Origin: Acidimicrobiia bacterium
Lineage (GTDB): Bacteria > Actinomycetota > Acidimicrobiia > Acidimicrobiales > SZUA-35
DNA length: 5,962 bases
Assembly (NCBI GenBank): GCA_029857855.1
Contig: JAOUGG010000186.1
Location: 1-5,962, forward strand
Direction: 5' to 3'
Position 1 is the first letter of the stretch; the number at the start of each line of letters is the position of its first letter. Both the position numbers and the translations under genes were made by a program. Shown piece after piece: positions 1 through 4,636 of this stretch. Below the pieces are notes generated by a model, which had not been told where the DNA came from, did not search any database, and saw only the letters and a list, made by a program, of their open reading frames with translations.

Positions 1-1083
1 GAAGCGGACCTCAGCCCCTTCGACGAACCGTCCCCGGGTCGGGGGTACCACCGACGGCTCGGTGTCGAGTACTTCCGTGATCCGCTCGGCGGCCACCGAC
101 GCCCTCGGGGCCATGACCACGGTCATGGTCGACATCATCACGCCGAACAGGATCTGGGTGAGGTAGGTCAGGTACGCGGTGAGGGAGCCGATCTGCATCT
201 GGCCGTTGTCGAGCCGTATGCCGCCGTACCACAGCACGGCAACGCTGGACACGTTCACCACCAGCATCATTGTGGGGAACATGGCAGCCATCCACCGTCC
301 GACCGAGAGCGACACGTCGGTCAGCTCGTCGTTGGTGCGCTCGAAGCGTTCGGTCTCGAACGGTTCCCGGACGAAGGCCCGGATGACGCGGATCCCGCTG
401 GTCTGTTCCCGCAGGATCCGGTTGACGTCGTCGAGTTTGGTCTGCATCTGCCGGTAGCCGGGAACCATGCGGGAGACCAGCAGCCCGAGCGTTACGACCA
501 GGACCGGCACCACGACGGCCACCAACCACGACAGCCCGACGTCCTCCCGCACCGCCATGACGATGCCGCCGATGCCGAGGATCGGCGCGGTGATCATCAT
601 CGTCAAGGCGGTCATGGCCAGCATCTGGACCTGCTGGACGTCGTTGGTGTTTCGAGTGATGAGCGAGGGCGCGCCGAACCGGGCCATCTCCCGGGCCGAG
701 AAGCCGTTCACCTGGTCGAACACCTGGGCCCGGATGTCACGGCCGGCACCCATCGCCGTTCGGGCGGCAAAGCGGACGGCGGCGATGGTGGTGCTGATCT
801 GAAGCAGCGACACCGCCAGCATCACGGCACCGACCCGCAGGATGTAGCCCGTGTCGGCCGGTATGACGCCGTTATCGATGATGTCGGCGTTGAGGCTCGG
901 CAGATAAAGCGAGGCCATCGTGCCGACGAGTTGCAGCCCGACGACGATCAGGATCGATCGGCGATAGGGGGCCAGGCTCGTGAGGAGTAGCCGCCAGAGC
1001 GCACCGCGGGCCGCGGCGCCGCTCGACGGCGGTTCCGTCGACTCGGCGTCGGACGACTGGCGATCGGTCAGGCTCGCGGCCAC
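1..1083 (-). CDS. ABC exporter, transmembrane half (C-terminal ATPase domain outside the window)
   Basis: Membrane export protein of the ABC type in which permease and ATPase are normally fused. The 361 residues present are a variable N-terminus (1-28), a six-helix ABC exporter transmembrane domain (about 40-330) and the first residues of the nucleotide-binding domain (GRFVEGAEVRF at the edge). Walker A, signature and Walker B lie off the left end. Diagnostic stretches are LITRNTNDVQQVQ (141-153), the EQTSGIRVIRAFVRE coupling helix (226-240) and ASVAAERITEVLD (328-340). The NTNDVQQVQ wording is common in exporters that work as heterodimers, so a second half-transporter may follow off the edge; this is inference. 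The chosen GTG start overlaps the end of the upstream thioesterase frame by 16 bp and has no clear Shine-Dalgarno, so translation is probably coupled. Substrate cannot be told; a TetR regulator at the head of the unit fits drug or metabolite efflux. Confidence 0.92.
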   Translation of the reverse strand, partial: MAASLTDRQSSDAESTEPPSSGAAARGALWRLLLTSLAPYRRSILIVVGLQLVGTMASLYLPSLNADIIDNGVIPADTGYILRVGAVMLAVSLLQISTTIAAVRFAARTAMGAGRDIRAQVFDQVNGFSAREMARFGAPSLITRNTNDVQQVQMLAMTALTMMITAPILGIGGIVMAVREDVGLSWLVAVVVPVLVVTLGLLVSRMVPGYRQMQTKLDDVNRILREQTSGIRVIRAFVREPFETERFERTNDELTDVSLSVGRWMAAMFPTMMLVVNVSSVAVLWYGGIRLDNGQMQIGSLTAYLTYLTQILFGVMMSTMTVVMAPRASVAAERITEVLDTEPSVVPPTRGRFVEGAEVRF

Positions 1084-1262
1084 AGCACCGTCTGGGTCTG
1101 GATCACCTTGCCGATGCGGCCGCCTGACGAGCAGAGCTGTGGCGACCATGCCATCTCGAGCACCACCCGATCGGCGTCGGCCCGGCGGGCCCTGATGCCC
1201 GGCGTCTCGGCCAGCGGCATCGACGAGTGGAGGAACTGCGTCGTCGGGTCGGTATCGGCCAT
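1068..1262 (-). pseudogene. PaaI-like hotdog thioesterase with a large in-frame internal deletion
   Basis: Only 64 codons, whereas PaaI/YbgC-like acyl-CoA thioesterases usually have about 130-150. Residues 15-42 (MPLAETPGIRAR through LCSSGG) match the usual N-terminal half up to just before the HGG-containing catalytic helix. Residues 43-64 (RIGKVIQTQTVLWPRA at the end) look like the last beta strand, usually preceded by a DGR turn. The joint is at SGG-RIG, so roughly 75-85 residues including the active site are missing while the frame stays open. Such a product should not be catalytic. The start is ATG with a GAGGAG purine run 13 nt upstream (1276-1281), a long but usable spacing. The frame ends inside the ABC exporter start and lies 63 bp after tam. 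It could be a true decaying gene, an assembly error in this contig, or less likely a genuine mini-protein. Family assignment rests on remembered motifs, not a search. Confidence 0.68.
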
Positions 1263-1325
1263 CGGATTCTGCTCGCTCCTCGTGGCGCCTCGATCGGTGA
1301 CGAGCCGACGCCGGCCACCGGTCGA

Positions 1326-2087
1326 TCAGCCGGCTGCCACCATGAACAGCCGGGAGAACGGGAGCAGCACGGTGCCGTCGGCATCGTGGGGGTAGGCCTC
1401 AGCGTAGCGCTGCCTGCAGTCGGCGGCGAAGCGATTCCGGTCCTCGTCACCGAGGGCGGTCAGTACCGGGCGCAGCAACGAGCCGGTCACCCAGTTCCAG
1501 ACCGCATCGGGTCCAGGCAGCTCCTGGTAGTAGGTGGTCCGCCACTGGTCGACCGAGGCAGGCTGCAGCCACCGTCGATAGTTCTCCGGGGCACTCAGTC
1601 GGTCGCGCATCAGCGCTTCGACGGCCTTCTGAGGCCAGGTGCCCTCGTCGAGGATGTCGGCCGGGACCCGATGGGTCGGGGCCCACCAGTTGTCGGGCAT
1701 CTGGATCGCCGCAGTGCCGCCGGATGGCCTCAGCCAGGATCGGATCAGCGGAACGAGTCGGGGGTGGTCGTCGAGCCAGTGCAGCGTGGCGTTCGAGTAG
1801 AGGACGTCGACCGGCTGATCCGGTTCCCAGGATGCGATGTCGGCCACCACCCACTCGATGCCCGGGTGGTCGCGGCGGGCCGCCTCGATCATCTCGACCG
1901 ACGAGTCGACTCCCACCACCCGGGCCCGCGGCCACCGCTCGGCCAGGAGCGCGGTGAGGTTGCCGGGCCCGCAGCCGAGGTCGACGACGAGTTCGGGCTC
2001 GTCGTGTTGGATGCGGGCCATGAGTTCGACGCCCGGCCGGGCCCGGTGATCGGCGAAGCGAAGGTACTGACCGGGATCCCAGGCCAT
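1326..2087 (-). CDS. tam: trans-aconitate 2-methyltransferase
   Basis: Cytoplasmic SAM-dependent methyltransferase that esterifies trans-aconitate, an aconitase inhibitor formed from cis-aconitate (EC 2.1.1.144). At 253 residues it matches the E. coli enzyme length and keeps its landmarks in order: N-terminal WDPGQYLRFADHRARPGVEL, SAM motif I VVDLGCGPGN (34-43), the acidic SAM ribose-binding residue D61 in VVGVDSS, ADI (82-84), SNATLHWL (98-105), and the family-specific QMPDNWWAPTH (129-139) and WRTTYY (182-187), ending in LPFSRLFMVAAG. The start is ATG with a GAGAGAGAG purine run a few bases upstream. It begins 21 bp after the tetR stop, so the two are very probably cotranscribed. The role in this unit is not obvious. 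Possibly it deals with an acidic metabolite together with the exporter, but that is speculation. A related acid O-methyltransferase with a different substrate is possible. Confidence 0.92.
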   Translation of the reverse strand: MAWDPGQYLRFADHRARPGVELMARIQHDEPELVVDLGCGPGNLTALLAERWPRARVVGVDSSVEMIEAARRDHPGIEWVVADIASWEPDQPVDVLYSNATLHWLDDHPRLVPLIRSWLRPSGGTAAIQMPDNWWAPTHRVPADILDEGTWPQKAVEALMRDRLSAPENYRRWLQPASVDQWRTTYYQELPGPDAVWNWVTGSLLRPVLTALGDEDRNRFAADCRQRYAEAYPHDADGTVLLPFSRLFMVAAG

Positions 2088-2108
2088 GGGGTGCTCTCTC
2101 TCGTCGTG

Positions 2109-2660
2109 TCAGTTCTCGGGTTCCGCCACGCGCTGCAGTGTCCTCAGCAGGTACAGGTACTCGCTCTCGTGGTCGCCGCCGGTGCCGCTGACGTGTTCGA
2201 GGGCGACGAACCCGTGAATGGCGCTGTGGGTGCTTCGCGCCGCCAACGTCGACTGGCGGGGGGAGAGGCCCATCGCGGTGAACACCAGCGTGAACACCTC
2301 GACCACGGTCTGGTTGGTCGAGCGGAGATCCGGCTCATCACTGGAACGGGCGCGGAGCAGCGCGGCGAACTGGCCGGGATGATCGAGAGCGAACCGTCGG
2401 TAGGCGAGACCCATGGCGACGACGGCGCTGTCGCCCGCCGTGCCGATGGCTGCCGTGCGAATCCGATCGACCAGGTTCTCCGAGGCGGCGGCGGCCACAA
2501 GCGATCGGAGACCCTTGAGGCCCTCACAGTGCGTGTAGAGCGCCGACGGGGCCACATCCAGCTCACCGGCGATGGCCGAAACGCTGAGCGCGTCGTAGCC
2601 GGCGTCATCGACAAATGATGCCGCCGTCGTGATGAGTACATCGATCCTGATTTTGGCCAT
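2109..2660 (-). CDS. TetR/AcrR-family transcriptional regulator with WHG-type C-terminal domain
   Basis: A 183-residue one-component DNA-binding regulator. The N-terminal helix-turn-helix spans about residues 5-55: LITTAASFVDDAGYDALSVS, then AIAGELDVAPSALYTHC with the TetR-typical recognition helix ending in LYTH rather than LYYHF. The rest fits the WHG ligand-binding subgroup, with YRRFALDHPGQFAALL (87-102) and the conserved SAIHGFVALE (146-155). These proteins usually repress their own operon until a small ligand binds. The ligand cannot be predicted. It heads the minus-strand unit tetR-tam-thioesterase remnant-ABC exporter and faces hsp20 across a 156 bp gap containing candidate operators. 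The start is ATG with an AGGGTGA purine run about 10 nt upstream, which is a moderate site. Confidence 0.9.
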   Translation of the reverse strand: MAKIRIDVLITTAASFVDDAGYDALSVSAIAGELDVAPSALYTHCEGLKGLRSLVAAAASENLVDRIRTAAIGTAGDSAVVAMGLAYRRFALDHPGQFAALLRARSSDEPDLRSTNQTVVEVFTLVFTAMGLSPRQSTLAARSTHSAIHGFVALEHVSGTGGDHESEYLYLLRTLQRVAEPEN

Positions 2661-2690
2661 GCCGTGGCGTCACCCTGTCGCGAGTGGAAG

Positions 2691-2715
2691 AAGTTGAGTG
2701 CAAGACTATCAACTT
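2691..2715. promoter_or_regulatory. Inverted repeat AAGTTGA-N11-TCAACTT, HAIR-like or TetR operator candidate
   Basis: Two perfect 7-bp arms (AAGTTGA at 2691-2697 and TCAACTT at 2709-2715) separated by 11 bp, between the divergent tetR and hsp20 genes and just upstream of the hsp20 -35 box. Read as GTTGAGT-N7-TATCAAC it resembles the HspR-associated inverted repeat CTTGAGT-N7-ACTCAAG of actinobacteria: the left half matches 6 of 7 and the right half 4 of 7. HspR control would make sense for hsp20. It is also 31 bp upstream of the tetR start codon, so it could be the autoregulatory TetR operator instead. The repeat is seen directly; the binding protein is inferred. Confidence 0.5.
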
Positions 2716-2729
2716 TTTGCTCTGCCGGG

Positions 2730-2758
2730 TTGCAATTGTCGACGTTCTGTCATAGAAT
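2730..2758 (+). promoter_or_regulatory. Housekeeping-type promoter of hsp20
   Basis: A -35 box TTGCAA (2730-2735) and a -10 box TAGAAT (2753-2758) with an ideal 17-bp spacer. Matches to TTGACA and TATAAT are 4 of 6 and 5 of 6. Transcription would start near 2765-2767, giving a leader of about 50 nt. TTGCAA is its own reverse complement, so it could also serve as a -35 for tetR on the other strand, but I see no convincing partner -10 there. Confidence 0.6.
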
Positions 2759-2776
2759 CTGAAAGTAATTCAGATT
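2756..2776. promoter_or_regulatory. Perfect inverted repeat over the hsp20 -10 box and start point (candidate operator)
   Basis: Arms AATCTGAA (2756-2763) and TTCAGATT (2769-2776) are perfectly complementary and 5 bp apart. The element begins inside the -10 box and covers the predicted transcription start, where a bound dimer would block RNA polymerase. It is strikingly A/T-rich for this genome. As RNA it would form only a weak hairpin, so a DNA operator is more likely than a thermosensor. It matches neither the CIRCE consensus nor the HAIR consensus that I remember. Confidence 0.55.
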
Positions 2777-2779
2777 TCC

Positions 2780-2803
2780 CATCAATCCATCAATACATCA
2801 GCT
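2780..2803 (+). repeat. Three tandem octamers in the hsp20 leader
   Basis: CATCAATC, CATCAATA and CATCAGCT follow one another without gaps; the first two differ at one base and the third shares its first five. They lie between the promoter and the Shine-Dalgarno, in an A/C-rich stretch poor in G that should stay unstructured and keep the ribosome site open. A role is not proven. Confidence 0.45.
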
Positions 2804-2805
2804 TC

Positions 2806-2812
2806 AAAGGAG
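2806..2812 (+). promoter_or_regulatory. hsp20: Strong Shine-Dalgarno of hsp20
   Basis: AAAGGAG ends 4 nt before the ATG at 2817. It is the clearest ribosome binding site in the window and fixes the hsp20 start, in line with a protein made in large amounts under stress. Confidence 0.85.
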
Positions 2813-2816
2813 ACTC

Positions 2817-3260
2817 ATGCTGTTGACTCAGAACGACCCCTTCCGTGACCTTGATCTGCTGTTCCGTCGGCTCGGTACCCGGTCGGTCGGCAGCGACAGC
2901 ACCATGGCGATGGACGCCTACCGTCGCGGCAGTGATGTGTGGGTCCATGTGGACCTGCCGGGTGTCAGCGCCGATCAGGTCGACATCGACGTCGAGCGCG
3001 GCGTGCTCACCATCACGGCCGAGCGCACCTGGCCCCGCGAAGACGGCGATCAGCTGTACATCAATGAGCGGCAGACCGGCGCCTTCCGCCGCCAGGTCCA
3101 TCTCGGTGACAGCCTCGATGTCGATGGCATCGAAGCCGACTTCGCCGACGGAGTGCTGACACTTCGTATCCCGGTGTCGGAGCGGGCCCAGCCCAAGCGC
3201 ATCGAGATCAAGGCCCGTCAGGCGGCCATCGACACCGACGTGGCCGCCGGCACCAACTGA
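2817..3260 (+). CDS. hsp20: Small heat shock protein, Hsp20/alpha-crystallin family
   Basis: ATP-independent cytoplasmic holdase chaperone that binds unfolding proteins and passes them to DnaK/ClpB. The 147 residues are typical. There is a short N-terminal arm (1-31) starting LTQNDPFRDLDLLFRRL, then the alpha-crystallin domain (about 32-121) with DVWVHVDLPGVSADQVDIDV (40-59), GVLTITAERTW (62-72), GAFRRQVHLGDSLDVDGIEA (88-107) and the signature ADFADGVLTLRIPVSE (107-122). The C-terminal tail carries the I-x-I oligomerisation motif as IEI (129-131). It is a single-gene unit with its own promoter, operator-like repeats, strong ribosome site and downstream hairpin. Heat or stress induction is likely from the upstream elements. 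Nothing links it functionally to the tetR or ars units beside it. Confidence 0.96.
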   Translation: MLLTQNDPFRDLDLLFRRLGTRSVGSDSTMAMDAYRRGSDVWVHVDLPGVSADQVDIDVERGVLTITAERTWPREDGDQLYINERQTGAFRRQVHLGDSLDVDGIEADFADGVLTLRIPVSERAQPKRIEIKARQAAIDTDVAAGTN

Positions 3261-3317
3261 TCCTCCTCCCACAACCAACCCGGCCGGTGACCCAAGCAGT
3301 CGCCGAGCCCGATCAAC

Positions 3318-3350
3318 GACGCCCCCGGACTCCACCCGGCCGGGGGCGTC
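3318..3350. terminator. GC-rich hairpin between convergent hsp20 and aqpS
   Basis: A perfect 11-bp stem, GACGCCCCCGG (3318-3328) with CCGGGGGCGTC (3340-3350), encloses an 11-nt loop. On the plus strand it is followed by a loosely T-containing stretch (GCTGTGTTCGTT), as is common for intrinsic terminators in high-GC actinobacteria that lack a long U tract. It lies 57 bp after the hsp20 stop and 88 bp past the aqpS stop, so it can serve both. The rest of the 178-bp gap (3261-3438) holds no gene I can support. Confidence 0.75.
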
Positions 3351-3438
3351 GCTGTGTTCGTTGGAGAAGTCCGGGGTGTCGAGCAGGTCGACCACCTCAC
3401 GGTGGCCGGGCCCTCGGCGTTTCGGCGGGCTCGATCGA

Positions 3439-4122
3439 CTACGTCGGGTCGGGACTGGACTCCGGGTAGATGAACCGGATCGCGCCCGCCGCGGCGACCG
3501 CACCGGTCAGCTGGGCGACGATGAATGCCGGAGCCGCCTCCGGTTTGATGCCGGCGAAGGTGTCGGACAGTGTCCGGGCCAGCGTCACGGCCGGGTTGGC
3601 GAAGCTCGTCGACGACGTGAAGTAGTAGGCCGCCGCGATGTAGCCACCGACGGTGAACGCGGCCAGGGTCGGTTTGCCCGAGCGGACCACGCCGTAGATC
3701 ACGACGATCAGCCCGAATGTGGCAACGGCCTCGGCGAGGACGAGGTTGGACCCGAACCGTTCCTTCGTCGACCAGTTGACGGCGTCGAGCTCGAACATAA
3801 GGTTGGCGAGCACCACACCGAGGGCCCCACCGACGATCTGGACCACGACATAGGCCCCGGCGGTCGCGGTGTCGATGCCGCCGAGGAGACGATCGGCCAC
3901 GGTCACGGCCGGATTGAAATGGGCCCCGGAGGCCGGCTGCAGGGCCAGGATCAGGGCCACGAGTATCCCGGCCGTGGCGAAGGCGTTCTGAAACAGCTGC
4001 AGCCCGACATCGCTCGACAGCCGTTCGGCCATGATGCCCGAGCCGACCACGCCGGCCAGGAGAAACGCCGTACCCACGAACTCCGCCGCCAGGCGGCGGG
4101 CCAGTTCCTGACGAGTGATCAC
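3439..4122 (-). CDS. aqpS: MIP-family aquaglyceroporin, AqpS-like arsenite channel
   Basis: Inner-membrane channel of 227 residues with about six hydrophobic segments (roughly 12-32, 42-62, 89-110, 126-146, 152-170, 196-216). It has the two half-helix motifs of aquaporins: NPA at 70-72 in GAHFNPAVT, and NPA at 176-178 in SFANPAVTLARTLSDTFAGI. In ordinary aquaporins and GlpF the second NPA is followed by the pore-lining Arg (NPAR); here it is Val (NPAV). As I recall, this is characteristic of the arsenic-operon channels typified by Sinorhizobium AqpS, and it should widen the filter for neutral As(OH)3. The gene starts with GTG inside the arsC stop (GTGA, 4-bp overlap), so the two are translationally coupled. 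That context supports release of arsenite made by ArsC down its gradient. A role for another uncharged solute cannot be excluded from sequence alone. Confidence 0.9.
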   Translation of the reverse strand: MITRQELARRLAAEFVGTAFLLAGVVGSGIMAERLSSDVGLQLFQNAFATAGILVALILALQPASGAHFNPAVTVADRLLGGIDTATAGAYVVVQIVGGALGVVLANLMFELDAVNWSTKERFGSNLVLAEAVATFGLIVVIYGVVRSGKPTLAAFTVGGYIAAAYYFTSSTSFANPAVTLARTLSDTFAGIKPEAAPAFIVAQLTGAVAAAGAIRFIYPESSPDPT

Positions 4123-4580
4123 GGCGACTCGACGTTCACGCCGAACTCGTCGAGCAGTTCCACGACCCGATTGCGAATCTCGTCGCGTACGGACCGCACG
4201 ATCTCGATCGGCTGACCGGCGGGGTCGGTCAGGTCCCAGTCGTCATAGCGCTTCCCCGGAAGCACGGGACACGAGTCGCCGCAGCCCATGGAGACGACCA
4301 CGTCGGCGGCCTCGACCTGATCGACCGTCCACCGCTGTGGTTGATGGGAGCTGATGTCGATCCCGACTTCGGCCATGACCGCTACGGCGTTCGGATTGAC
4401 GTCGGCGCTCGGGTTGGAGCCGCCGGAGAAGACACGAACCCGGCTGCCGGCCAGGCCCCGGACCCATCCGGCGGCCATCTGCGATCGGCCGGCGTTGTGG
4501 CCGCAGAGAAACAGGACCGCCGGCGCTTTGGCGGGCGTGTTGGGGTCGAACTCCGAGGTGCTGCTGTGCGATTTGTCCAT
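4119..4580 (-). CDS. arsC: Arsenate reductase, low-molecular-weight tyrosine phosphatase-like
   Basis: Cytoplasmic enzyme that reduces arsenate to arsenite. Within its 153 residues, VLFLCGHNAGRSQMAAGW (22-39) is the phosphatase-type anion loop C-x5-R-S, with nucleophile Cys26 and Arg32. A second cysteine pair lies in MGCGDSCPVLPGKRYDDWDL (98-117; Cys100, Cys104), and D119 in LTDP (117-120) sits where the general acid is expected. The GCGDxCP-PGKRY-DW pattern is shared by thioredoxin-coupled and mycothiol-coupled arsenate reductases, and the actinobacterial setting favours a mycothiol/mycoredoxin partner, but this cannot be decided here. The ATG start lacks a visible Shine-Dalgarno, so a leaderless or near-leaderless mRNA is possible. 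It is the first gene of the arsC-aqpS pair. No ArsR binding protein or arsenite pump gene is visible nearby. Confidence 0.93.
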   Translation of the reverse strand: MDKSHSSTSEFDPNTPAKAPAVLFLCGHNAGRSQMAAGWVRGLAGSRVRVFSGGSNPSADVNPNAVAVMAEVGIDISSHQPQRWTVDQVEAADVVVSMGCGDSCPVLPGKRYDDWDLTDPAGQPIEIVRSVRDEIRNRVVELLDEFGVNVESP

Positions 4581-4601
4581 GTCAGATGGTCACCGTATCG
4601 C

Positions 4602-4615
4602 CTGTTGATGAACAG
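4602..4615. promoter_or_regulatory. Short inverted repeat in the arsC/aminotransferase divergent gap
   Basis: CTGTT-GATG-AACAG, perfect 5-bp arms, lies in the 56-bp space between the two divergent start codons. Such a short gap must hold both promoters. A weak -10-like CACAAT (4623-4628) is present for the aminotransferase, without a properly spaced -35. The repeat could be an operator for either gene, but it is short enough to be chance. Confidence 0.3.
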
Positions 4616-4636
4616 AACCTGGCACAATCGAGAACG

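Noticed and set aside
1263..1325. Possible terminator between tam and the thioesterase remnant
   Set aside because: Only short GC palindromes such as CAGCCGGCTG are present, partly inside the tam coding end. None forms a convincing terminator stem, so the unit is treated as continuous.
1103..1450. Minus-strand frame of 115 codons across the tam 3' end and thioesterase remnant
   Set aside because: Ser/Arg/Pro-rich out-of-frame translation of the genes it overlaps, with no independent ribosome site.
1227..2618. Long plus-strand open frame of 463 codons opposite tam and tetR
   Set aside because: It is antisense to two genes with clear family motifs. Its product has no recognisable domain, and long stop-free frames on the opposite strand are usual in GC-rich DNA.
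2756..2776. RNA thermometer of the ROSE or fourU type in the hsp20 leader
   Set aside because: The hairpin is short and A/T-rich, lies at the very 5' end, and does not pair with the Shine-Dalgarno at 2806-2812, so it could not mask translation.
2790..3503. Minus-strand frame of 237 codons opposite hsp20 and its downstream gap
   Set aside because: Most of it mirrors hsp20. The short intergenic part (about 3330-3410, reading GHREVVDLLDTPDFSNEH) has G/C-rich third positions that look coding, which raised the idea of a decayed third ars-operon gene, but I recognise no family, see no start signal, and it would run through the terminator hairpin.
3361..4215. Plus-strand frame of 284 codons opposite the aquaporin
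   Set aside because: Antisense shadow of a protein with both NPA motifs and six membrane segments.
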